Assembly: GCA_965659285.1 (NCBI GenBank)
Contig: CBFHWB010000158.1
Location: 1 to 9,944 of the forward strand
Length of the DNA stretch: 9,944 bases
From: UBA8108 sp965659285
GTDB taxonomy: Bacteria > Planctomycetota > UBA8108
Direction of reading: 5' to 3'
The notes under the pieces are model-generated. The model saw only the letters and a program-made list of their open reading frames with translations, made no database searches and was not told where the DNA came from. This document shows positions 1-5,861 of this stretch, piece by piece. Position 1 is the stretch's first letter; the number at the start of each line of letters is the position of its first letter. The position numbers and the translations under genes were made by a program.

Positions 1-54
1 GAGTCCGGCTTCTTTAGGGAGGCTTTCCGTTGCCTCGACTGCGTCTACTGCCAT
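1..54 (-). CDS. Possible N-terminus of a minus-strand gene, cut by the left edge
   Basis: Reading leftwards from an ATG whose first base is 54, eighteen codons stay open to the window edge and give MAVDAVEATESLPKEAGL. The composition (acidic, alanine-rich, no signal peptide) is compatible with a cytoplasmic protein start. Upstream on the same strand there is a G-rich stretch (GGGGT) a few bases before the ATG that could serve as a weak ribosome site, and further upstream a hairpin followed by seven T (90-118). The stretch is too short to assign a family, and an open frame of this length can occur by chance. I keep it because of the start codon and the regulatory-looking sequence ahead of it. 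Confidence 0.3.
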   Translation of the reverse strand, partial: MAVDAVEATESLPKEAGL

Positions 55-89
55 GCTACCCCAACAAGTTAGGATTATTCCCCGGCCCC

Positions 90-118
90 AAAAAAAGCCG
101 TGCCTGCAATAGACACGG
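90..118 (-). terminator. Hairpin plus T-run on the minus strand (terminator or attenuator)
   Basis: On the minus strand CCGTG and CACGG form a five-pair stem around an 11-base loop, extendable by a G-U and A-U pairs. GC and then seven T follow at once. This is the layout of a rho-independent terminator for leftward transcription. No minus-strand gene is visible just to the right, so it may end a short or antisense transcript, or act as an attenuator in the leader of the possible gene starting at 54. In the plus direction the trailing sequence is only TTTCT, which is weaker. Confidence 0.5.
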
Positions 119-190
119 TTTCTGCCAGAACGGCTAATTGGAGTTGGATGGTTTTGGTTGGTCTGCTAGCATTTAGTGTACGTCAGGACC

Positions 191-520
191 ATGAAACTAC
201 TACTAACAACAATCGCAGCCGTGCTTCTGGTGGGGTGTGCCTCAACTAAAAGTCTCAATTTTTCTATCATTTCCATTGGCATGAATAAAGAGAAAGTCAT
301 TGCCTTGAAAGGAGAACCATTCCGGGTTGCGGCCATGGACGGGTTAGAATACTTTATTTACAGAGGCTTTGATAAGGAAATCTTTAAACCTAATGGGTTG
401 AGTGTCTATGAAGCTTTTATTCGATTCAAAGATGGCAAGGTAGATGCCTATGGAAGATTAGATGATTTCGATAGCACGAGGCACAAAGAATTGTTGATCA
501 AGAAAGCTGAAGACAAATGA
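191..520 (+). CDS. Small outer-envelope lipoprotein, function unknown
   Basis: The 109-residue product starts MKLLLTTIAAVLLVGC, a textbook lipoprotein signal: short basic start, hydrophobic core, then lipobox LVGC with the lipidated Cys at residue 16. A GTG at 176 would add five residues (MYVRT), but the ATG at 191 gives the better signal peptide. Neither start has a good ribosome site; CAGGA lies only two bases from the ATG. The mature part is about 94 residues, with a pattern (SIGMNKEKVIALKGEPFRV, then a Tyr/Phe-rich strand, then FKDGKVDAYGR) that resembles the small SmpA/BamE-type lipoprotein fold, where a 'G.s..ev...lG.P' helix precedes strands. That fold is inferred from pattern only. 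Hand-counted GC is about 41%, far below the downstream permeases, so the gene may be of different origin. Its TGA overlaps the ATG of a short secreted-type ORF. Confidence 0.8.
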   Translation: MKLLLTTIAAVLLVGCASTKSLNFSIISIGMNKEKVIALKGEPFRVAAMDGLEYFIYRGFDKEIFKPNGLSVYEAFIRFKDGKVDAYGRLDDFDSTRHKELLIKKAEDK

Positions 521-627
521 AACACCTCATAACACTCACTATCCTTCCGGCTTTGATACCCCACACATCCTCAGCAGAAACATCTCATCCCCATGCTCCA
601 AACGGTAAATCTAACCAAGCGGTTTAA
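517..627 (+). pseudogene. Truncated secreted-protein start (signal peptide ORF)
   Basis: An ATGA overlap with the lipoprotein stop opens a 36-codon ORF beginning MKHLITLTILPALIPHTSSA, followed by ETS. This is a credible Sec signal peptide with a Ser-Ser-Ala cleavage site. The frame then runs through the first 35 bases of the ABC ATPase gene and stops at TAA 625-627. Coupling by ATGA suggests that it was once the second gene of a two-gene unit with the lipoprotein, and that its mature part was lost where the ABC operon now begins. Alternatives are a genuine short secreted peptide, an assembly join between two genomes, or chance. No homologue is recognised. Confidence 0.4.
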
Positions 628-1333
628 TGGCCAGGCTGCGGTCGACAACTTAACTCTGAAGATCGCAGCAGGAGAAATATTCGCGCTGCTTGGCCCCAAC
701 GGAGCCGGCAAAACGACAACCATCAATCTTCTCCTGGGTTTTCTCACGCCAGACGGCGGGGAGGCGCGGGTAGATGGATCGAATGTCGCCTCCGACCCGA
801 TCGCCGCGAGACGAAAAATCGCCTACATCCCGGAACAGGTCATGCTCTACCCTCGCTTTACCGGGCTCGAGAACCTCGACTACTTCAGCTCCCTCGGAGG
901 GCGCAAAAGAAGCAGAGCTGAACTCCTTGAGCTGCTTGAGCGCGCGGGCCTCCCGGAAAAGTCAGCCATAGGCCGCGTCTCGACCTATTCCAAGGGAATG
1001 CGCCAGAAGGTCGGCATCGCCCTGGCGCTTGCCACCGAAGCGAAAGCGCTCCTGCTGGATGAGCCAACGTCCGGGCTAGACCCCGCGGCATCCCATGAGT
1101 TTTCTCAACTTCTCGGGAAGCTCGCAGGCGATGGGGTTGCCGTGCTCATGGCCACCCATGACCTCTTTCGAGCCCGCGAAGATGCCACTCGAATCGGCAT
1201 CCTTCGTGACGGCGGGCTCTCCGGCAACTACACGGCGGAAGAACTCAAAGACGTCGATCTCGAACAACTCTACCTGAAGCACCTCGCCGCCGGCCCGGCC
1301 CTTTCAGAGGAAAAAACCGAGTCTCAGAAATGA
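593..1333 (+). CDS. ABC transporter ATP-binding protein (ABC-2 exporter type)
   Basis: The 246-residue ATPase powers the two membrane subunits encoded downstream. All nucleotide-binding motifs are present: Walker A GPNGAGKT (residues 34-41), signature SKGMRQ (133-138, a common variant of LSGGQ in ABC-2 exporters), Walker B LLLDEP with catalytic Glu157, D-loop SGLDP (160-164) and switch His189 in MATHD. The Q-loop position carries Glu81 (IPEQ), also seen in this exporter branch. Length is normal for a single ABC domain with a short C-terminal extension. The ATG at 593 is the only possible start, since a stop lies upstream in frame at 554-556. No clear ribosome site is seen. The stop overlaps the next start by ATGA (1330-1333), which indicates translational coupling. 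The substrate cannot be read from the sequence. Confidence 0.95.
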   Translation: MLQTVNLTKRFNGQAAVDNLTLKIAAGEIFALLGPNGAGKTTTINLLLGFLTPDGGEARVDGSNVASDPIAARRKIAYIPEQVMLYPRFTGLENLDYFSSLGGRKRSRAELLELLERAGLPEKSAIGRVSTYSKGMRQKVGIALALATEAKALLLDEPTSGLDPAASHEFSQLLGKLAGDGVAVLMATHDLFRAREDATRIGILRDGGLSGNYTAEELKDVDLEQLYLKHLAAGPALSEEKTESQK

Positions 1334-2709
1334 CCTTTTCCATCGCACGCAAGGAATTCCAAGACACCTGGCGAGACGGCCGCTTCCGCTGGGCGGCGGT
1401 CATCGTCCTCGCCCTCCTGGGTGTCTCGTTTCTGCTTGCCCGCCAGCAGGTAGAACACCAGCGCAAAGAACGCGAAGAGGCCACCAAGATGGAGCGGGAC
1501 AACTGGCTCAACCAGGGCCGAAAGAACGCGCACGCCGCGGCGCACTACGGGGTCTATGTATTCAAACCCGTGGCGCCGCTGTCGGTTTTCGACCGTGGGC
1601 TGCAGCCCTTCGTCGGCAGCACCGTCTATCTCGAGGCGCACCGCCAGAACCAGGCCGCCTTCCTGCCCGCGCAGGACTCCACCTCCATGCGTCGCTTCGG
1701 TGATCTGACCGCGGCCGCGTGCCTGCAGCTCCTGCTGCCCCTGCTCATCATTCTCTTCGCCTTCGGGACCCTGGCGGGAGAGCGGGAGAGCGGCACCTTG
1801 CGGCAGGTATTGAGCCTCGGAGTGCGCCCGGCTTCCCTGGTATTCGGCAAGGCCCTGGGGCTCGGGGGTGCGCTGGCGGCGCTGCTGGTGCCGGTAGCCG
1901 CGGGGGGAATCTACGCCTTCTCCGGAATTTCCGGAATGGATACCGCCACGGACGAGAGCTGGCTTCGTCTCGCGCTGATGGCCTGCGCCTACCTGCTCTA
2001 TCTCGGAACGATCCTCGCGATCAGCCTCACCGTCTCCGCCCTGGCGCCCACATCGCGGTCGGCCCTCTCCATCCTGCTGGTCTTCTGGGCGGTCAATGCG
2101 GTGCTGGCACCGCGCCTGGCCTCCGACCTCGCGCAGTGGTCGCATCCTATGCCAAAGCTGGCCGAGCTCGATGCGAAACTGCTTGAGGCCAGAAAACAGG
2201 CGCTCAACAGCCACAATCCAAACAGCCCGGCCATGAAGGAATTCATAGAAAAGCATCGGGACGCATCCGGCAAGCTGCCGCCTAATTTCAGGGTGCTGCT
2301 CATGGAGGAGAGTGAGCGCCAGACCAACGAGGTCTACGAAAAACATTTCGGAGGAATCTGGGACCGGCTGGAGGCCCAGGACGAGGTTGTCACCTGGGCC
2401 GGGCTGGCGGCTCCCCTGCTGGGACTGCGCTCCGCGTCGGTCGCCCTCGCGGGGACCGACTTCACCCACCACAGGCACTTTTCAATCGCCGCCGAGGACC
2501 ACCGCCGCGAGTTCATCAAGATGCTCAACAACTCCCACGGTGCCTCCGGCCGCGAGCTTTGGGAGAAACTGCCGCCCTTTCGCTACCAGCCACCCTCCCT
2601 CTCCCAGGCGGTCTCTGTCGCCATGCCGGGACTCACCATCCTTTGCCTCTGGTTAGCCGGCGGCTGCGCCGCGCTCTACTTCGCCTCCAGAAGACTGAAA
2701 CCAAGCTGA
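1330..2709 (+). CDS. ABC-2 type permease with large periplasmic loops (DUF3526-like), subunit 1
   Basis: This 459-residue integral membrane protein is predicted by eye to have six helices: about 20-38, 126-149, 176-198, 212-236, 242-264 and 431-453. Two large soluble loops follow helix 1 (about 40-125) and helix 5 (about 265-430), both probably periplasmic. After helix 2 comes AGERESGTLRQVLSLG (149-164), the cytoplasmic coupling segment typical of ABC-2 permeases such as NosY and gliding-type exporters. The second loop ends in a stretch (TDFTHHRHFSIAAEDHRREF) of the kind found in DUF3526 permeases, which usually occur as adjacent pairs with one ATPase. It overlaps the ATPase gene by four bases. 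Its last 26 codons are duplicated on the far side of the N gap, so the true distance to subunit 2 is probably 19 bases. The substrate is unknown. Confidence 0.9.
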   Translation: MTFSIARKEFQDTWRDGRFRWAAVIVLALLGVSFLLARQQVEHQRKEREEATKMERDNWLNQGRKNAHAAAHYGVYVFKPVAPLSVFDRGLQPFVGSTVYLEAHRQNQAAFLPAQDSTSMRRFGDLTAAACLQLLLPLLIILFAFGTLAGERESGTLRQVLSLGVRPASLVFGKALGLGGALAALLVPVAAGGIYAFSGISGMDTATDESWLRLALMACAYLLYLGTILAISLTVSALAPTSRSALSILLVFWAVNAVLAPRLASDLAQWSHPMPKLAELDAKLLEARKQALNSHNPNSPAMKEFIEKHRDASGKLPPNFRVLLMEESERQTNEVYEKHFGGIWDRLEAQDEVVTWAGLAAPLLGLRSASVALAGTDFTHHRHFSIAAEDHRREFIKMLNNSHGASGRELWEKLPPFRYQPPSLSQAVSVAMPGLTILCLWLAGGCAALYFASRRLKPS

Positions 2710-2711
2710 CA
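2634..2711 (+). repeat. 78-bp exact direct repeat, left copy (before gap)
   Basis: This segment, CACCATCC to AGCTGACA, contains the last 25-26 codons and the stop of permease 1. It is identical over all 78 bases to 2811-2888. It touches the N run directly, as the other copy does on the other side. This is the mark of two contig ends that overlap but were scaffolded apart. Confidence 0.95.
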
Positions 2712-2810
2712 NNNNNNNNNNNNNNNNNNNNNNNNNNNNNNNNNNNNNNNNNNNNNNNNNNNNNNNNNNNNNNNNNNNNNNNNNNNNNNNNNNNNNNNNN
2801 NNNNNNNNNN
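2712..2810. other. Assembly gap of 99 N
   Basis: Ninety-nine undetermined bases are bounded on both sides by the same 78-bp sequence. The most economical reading is a spurious gap: if the two copies are merged, permease 1 ends normally and permease 2 begins 19 bases later. A real tandem duplication with unknown sequence between the copies cannot be excluded from the sequence alone. Confidence 0.97.
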
Positions 2811-2888
2811 CACCATCCTTTGCCTCTGGTTAGCCGGCGGCTGCGCCGCGCTCTACTTCGCCTCCAGAAGACTGAAACCAAGCTGACA
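2811..2888 (+). repeat. 78-bp exact direct repeat, right copy (after gap)
   Basis: This is the second copy of 2634-2711, starting at the first called base after the N run. The repeated stop codon of permease 1 lies at 2884-2886. The unique sequence that follows holds the ribosome site and start of permease 2. Confidence 0.95.
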
Positions 2889-2905
2889 GGAAAGCCCTTC
2901 CTGAT

Positions 2906-4297
2906 ATGACCACTCACATATTTTTTCTTGAACTCAAGATGATGGCGCGGGAACGCGCCGCCTGGCTCCTGCTCGCGCTCTTCGTAGGCGCCCTGTGCTA
3001 TGGCTACCGCAATGGCGACCAGCTTGCGGATCGCAACCGTGAAGCCGCCGAGACGGCATTGCAGGGCTCCGAGGAGCTCCAAAGCAACATCCGCAGGCAC
3101 CTCAGCAAGGAAGGCTCCGCGATCCCTGTGGGAGGCCGGGGAGGTATCGCCATGGTCGGGTTCCTCGCCCAGCTCCCACCGGCGCCTATGCCGGTCCTCG
3201 CTACGGGCCAATCCGACCTGGTGCCGACCAGCGAAACCGTGATCCTGATGAGACTGGCGACACCGGTTGGCAAGCGCTCTGAAATCGAGAATCCATCCCA
3301 TCTGCTCGCCGGGCGCTTCGACCTCGCCTTTGTGCTGACCTGGCTCTTCCCCCTCTTCCTCCTGGCCTTTCTCTACGACCTCATGGCTGGAGACCGGGAG
3401 AAGGGAACCCTTCGGCTGGCGCTTTCTCAGGGAATTTCCCCGGTCGGCTGGCTCTGCCGCCGCGCGCTGGCGCGAGCGCTTCCCGTGATGACACTTGCGC
3501 TCGCCGCTACCGCCCTGGCCGGCGCCGATGGATTGGTCCTGCGCCTGGGAGCGGCCCTTGCCGTGATCGCTATCTATGGTCTCTTCTGGGCAACCCTCGC
3601 TGTGGCGATCAACGCTGTGGCGAATAGCGCCGCTACCGCGGCCGCCTCGCTGGGGGCGGCCTGGGTCGCCATCGTGCTGGTGTCACCGACCCTGCTCAAC
3701 CTCGCGGCGGAAAGTCTCTACCCGACCCCCTCGCGGCCGGAGCTTGTGGCGGCGAGCCGCCAGGCTTCCGGGGAAGCCGAAAAGCTCGGCGACCAGCTCA
3801 TCGACAGCTTCTACAAGGAACATCCGGAGCTCGCCCCGCCTGACAAAAGAGCCGATTACTGGGCCATGAAGTTAACCGAGCAGGAGGAAGTCGCGAGGAA
3901 AGTCGCTCCTGTCCTCGATAAATTTGAAAACCAGCTGATGCGACAGCAGCAGACCGTTGGCCAATGGCGGTTCGTCTCTCCTGCCATCGTCACGCACGAA
4001 GCCCTTACCGACATAGCCGGAACAGGCTACTGGCGCCACCAGGCCTTCCGCAAGCAGGTGAAGGAGTTCAAGCAGGACATCTCGGACTTCTACACACCAA
4101 AGGCCCATCGCCGGGAGCCGCTGGTTCTCGCGGACATCGAACAAATGCCCACCTTCTCCTTCGTTGAGGAGCAGGACTCTGAATGGCTTGACAGGGTCGC
4201 CAGAGGGCTGGCTGGAATCCTCGTCATCTCAGCCCTGGTCGGAGTCTGGGCGCTGTTCAGCCTGCGGCCGCAACGACTGGGTGCCTCGACAGGCTGA
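2906..4297 (+). CDS. ABC-2 type permease with large periplasmic loop (DUF3526-like), subunit 2
   Basis: This 463-residue membrane protein has the same plan as the preceding permease. Helices lie at about 16-33, 138-159, 187-207, 212-234, 243-264 and 432-452, with soluble loops at about 34-137 and 265-430. The coupling segment after helix 2, AGDREKGTLRLALSQG (161-176), aligns residue for residue with AGERESGTLRQVLSLG of subunit 1. The late loop again contains an aromatic, basic stretch (GTGYWRHQAFRKQVKEF) matching the DUF3526 pattern. The two subunits are therefore diverged paralogues that probably form a heterodimer with a dimer of the ATPase. AGGAAAG at 2888-2894 sits 11 bases before the ATG. 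The next gene is convergent, and only 39 bases separate the stops. No strong terminator hairpin is visible between them. Confidence 0.9.
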   Translation: MTTHIFFLELKMMARERAAWLLLALFVGALCYGYRNGDQLADRNREAAETALQGSEELQSNIRRHLSKEGSAIPVGGRGGIAMVGFLAQLPPAPMPVLATGQSDLVPTSETVILMRLATPVGKRSEIENPSHLLAGRFDLAFVLTWLFPLFLLAFLYDLMAGDREKGTLRLALSQGISPVGWLCRRALARALPVMTLALAATALAGADGLVLRLGAALAVIAIYGLFWATLAVAINAVANSAATAAASLGAAWVAIVLVSPTLLNLAAESLYPTPSRPELVAASRQASGEAEKLGDQLIDSFYKEHPELAPPDKRADYWAMKLTEQEEVARKVAPVLDKFENQLMRQQQTVGQWRFVSPAIVTHEALTDIAGTGYWRHQAFRKQVKEFKQDISDFYTPKAHRREPLVLADIEQMPTFSFVEEQDSEWLDRVARGLAGILVISALVGVWALFSLRPQRLGASTG

Positions 4298-4336
4298 GAC
4301 CCGCCACCAGGACCGGCAGGTTTCAGACAGACGACA

Positions 4337-5305
4337 TCAACAGCCCGCCTGGGAGATCTCGCAATCTTCCGGCTCGGCATCCGTCGGGTCCTCGCCACAG
4401 ATGGGAAAGGGAGCCCCGGGAGCGGCCCCTCCCTGAAAAAGGAAGGCCAGCGTATAGATTGGGTCAGAGAGGTCAACAACGCCATCATCGTTGGCATCGA
4501 GGGCGCTGATGCAGCCCACCCTGGCGCCATCGACAAAGAGAGCCTGGAGGCTCTGCACGGGATCTGAGATATCGACAGTCCCATCTCCATTGGAATCCGC
4601 CCGAACAAACAATCCGGAGGCCTCACCGGAGGTCACCAGCAGATCAGAGGTTGAAAAGAAGACCTCTCCAACCGGATCGTCCCTCTGCCAGGCAACCCAG
4701 AGAACCTGCCTCCCACTGCGGCCTGCGGGGATCTCGAGGTCGAAATAATAATGATTCTCCGAAAAACGAACCTCGGGCCTTCCCAGGTATTCCATCCGGT
4801 CCCAGGTGAGAGGCAGATCAGGCCGCCAGTCATTGGTGGTCATCCAGACATCCCAGACACTGGGATCGTGAGGAGCCGTCGCGAAAAAATCGACCTCGAT
4901 GATCTCTCCCGCCGCGACCGAAGTAGCCGGCCACTGCGGGCTCACCTGGTCCAGGCCACGGTAGGTGCGGGCAAAATCTTCCCGGTCAATACGTCCCCCG
5001 CTGGCGAGCTGCCCATCCGGAGCCCAGGGGGAATAGTCGTAGCCCGGCGGCAGGCCGGCCCGCACAGCCTCCGGAATATTCCTCGATACTTCGTTCCAGG
5101 AATAGTAAGAACCTGTCCCATCGATCGCGATCGCGTCTCGGGCAAGCTCGAAGGCCGGATTTTCAGGATTCGATTCATACACCCGGTAGACCCGGCTCAT
5201 CGGATAGACCAGCGTGCCATGCCCAAGAGCCGTGATGTCCGACAACAGCACGATACAGCCACACAATAGCGCCATGCGATACGACCGCTGGATGATCTTC
5301 TTCAT
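4337..5305 (-). CDS. Secreted AA10-type lytic polysaccharide monooxygenase with C-terminal dockerin-like repeats
   Basis: A signal peptide (residues 1-28, ending ALG) is followed by HGTLVYPMSRVYR, so His29 becomes the mature N-terminus. That is the hallmark of copper LPMOs, which oxidatively cleave chitin or cellulose. The second histidine-brace residue is His146 in FATAPHDPSVWDVWMT, with the conserved Ala144 two residues before it. PDLPLTWDRMEYLG (162-175) and PAGRSGRQVLWVAWQRDD (193-210) match AA10 core motifs, and EVFFSTSD (214-221) supplies the axial aromatic, Phe216. Residues about 235-290 hold two dockerin-like calcium loops, DSNGDGTVDISD (237-248) and DANDDGVVDLSD (270-281), then a tail with Cys303, Cys315 and Cys322. 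No chitin- or cellulose-binding module is visible, and chitin versus cellulose cannot be decided. The protein is probably exported and copper-loaded in the periplasm or outside. Upstream GAGAGAAA is a weak ribosome site. Confidence 0.88.
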   Translation of the reverse strand: MKKIIQRSYRMALLCGCIVLLSDITALGHGTLVYPMSRVYRVYESNPENPAFELARDAIAIDGTGSYYSWNEVSRNIPEAVRAGLPPGYDYSPWAPDGQLASGGRIDREDFARTYRGLDQVSPQWPATSVAAGEIIEVDFFATAPHDPSVWDVWMTTNDWRPDLPLTWDRMEYLGRPEVRFSENHYYFDLEIPAGRSGRQVLWVAWQRDDPVGEVFFSTSDLLVTSGEASGLFVRADSNGDGTVDISDPVQSLQALFVDGARVGCISALDANDDGVVDLSDPIYTLAFLFQGGAAPGAPFPICGEDPTDAEPEDCEISQAGC

Positions 5306-5489
5306 TTTCTCTCGCCCCCGGCCCCCACGGGCCTTGCTCTGCCCTTGAAAGATACCTGTACAACCCAGCCTATAGACTAAAGGTGAAAATCAGCGCCGGC
5401 AAGAAGAGCCTCAGGCTCTGCTCCGCCTGGATTCACGGCTTACATCCGACAAGGATAAACTAAAGCCTCCAGGATTTGAGCACAGGCAA
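5306..5489. other. 184-bp intergenic region upstream of the LPMO gene
   Basis: It separates the LPMO start from the stop of the upstream minus-strand gene and should hold the LPMO promoter. I see no convincing -35/-10 pair; TTGTAC and TATAGG occur on the minus strand but not with suitable spacing or order. The only clear structure is the hairpin at 5405-5419. No ORF in it looks real. Confidence 0.5.
5405..5419 (-). terminator. Short hairpin downstream of the Gly/Cys-rich membrane protein gene
   Basis: AGAGCC and GGCTCT pair perfectly around a three-base loop. On the minus strand TCTTG follows, a poor T-run. It lies about 70 bases after the stop at 5490 and before the LPMO promoter region. 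It could be a weak terminator separating the two genes, but a stem of six pairs may also occur by chance. Confidence 0.3.
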
Positions 5490-5771
5490 TTACTCACCCC
5501 CGCCGCCTCCGCAGCCGCCGCCACAGCCGCCGTCCCCATCGCCACCTCCAATCCCCCTGCCTGTGCGCATCCAAATAAATACCCCAGCAAATCCGAACCA
5601 GAAAACCAGGTAATAATCCAGGGTATAGCCCACGCTGATCGTGCCCGCAGCCGCCCCCAACAGCCACGGGATTCGCTTCTCCACGATGCACTCGATATAG
5701 AATTTACGAACGCAGAGCGCGGAAACAATGATGAGCAGAACGATTACCAGGTAAGGAACGGCTGTTTTCAT
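5490..5771 (-). CDS. Small membrane protein with Gly/Cys-rich C-terminus
   Basis: This 93-residue protein begins with a hydrophobic helix (about 4-22). Two more hydrophobic stretches lie at about 35-50 and 51-68, the last aromatic-rich (YYLVFWFGFAGVFIW). The tail from residue 71 is almost pure glycine with two cysteines: GGGDGDGGCGGGCGGGGGE (75-93), with Cys83 and Cys87. Cys20 and Cys28 lie near the first helix. Short Gly/Cys tails of this kind are found at the ends of various bacterial membrane proteins of unknown role, and metal binding or cross-linking is conjecture. It lies in the same direction as the protease upstream (90 bases away) and the LPMO downstream (184 bases away). The ribosome site is weak. 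Hydrophobic segments and composition support a real gene, but no named family is recognised. Confidence 0.65.
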   Translation of the reverse strand: MKTAVPYLVIVLLIIVSALCVRKFYIECIVEKRIPWLLGAAAGTISVGYTLDYYLVFWFGFAGVFIWMRTGRGIGGGDGDGGCGGGCGGGGGE

Positions 5772-5820
5772 CGCACTCGACCCCCGGCCCCGCCATGAAT
5801 CAAAGGCCGCTTCCTGTTCT

Positions 5821-5860
5821 CAAGGTTTCTCCCTGCCAACCCGGCAGCGGCCACAGAAAG
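5821..5860. repeat. Imperfect inverted repeat between protease and membrane-protein genes
   Basis: CTGCC (5833-5837) and GGCAG (5843-5847) pair around a five-base loop. Further out, GGTTTCT (5824-5830) is nearly complementary to AGAAAGCC (about 5856-5863), giving a longer, interrupted stem just after the protease stop. No T-run follows on the minus strand, so it is at best a weak terminator or an mRNA-end structure. Confidence 0.3.
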
Positions 5861-5861
5861 C

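Noticed and set aside
1324..2478. Long minus-strand open frame (384 codons) opposite permease 1
   Set aside because: It mirrors a clear permease gene, its composition is rich in Arg, Gly, Gln and Glu with no domain pattern, and long antisense frames are common in GC-rich DNA.
2634..2888. Tandem gene-end duplication or insertion of a mobile element between permeases
   Set aside because: The exact 78-bp identity touching the N run on both sides is better explained as an unmerged contig overlap; no inverted ends or transposase are visible.
2633..3301. Minus-strand frame crossing the N gap
   Set aside because: It is open only because the N run has no stops and the 78-bp flanks are duplicated; it is antisense to the permeases.
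4751..5269. 172-codon plus-strand frame opposite the LPMO
   Set aside because: It is antisense to a gene with complete AA10 motifs, and its product is Arg/Pro-rich with no recognisable feature.
5500..5545. GCC/CCG-rich low-complexity stretch that looks like a microsatellite
   Set aside because: It is simply the coding sequence of the glycine-rich tail on the minus strand.
5411..5728. 105-codon minus-strand frame overlapping the Gly/Cys-rich protein
   Set aside because: The other frame has clean transmembrane segments and a well-placed start; this one is Ser/Arg-rich without structure.
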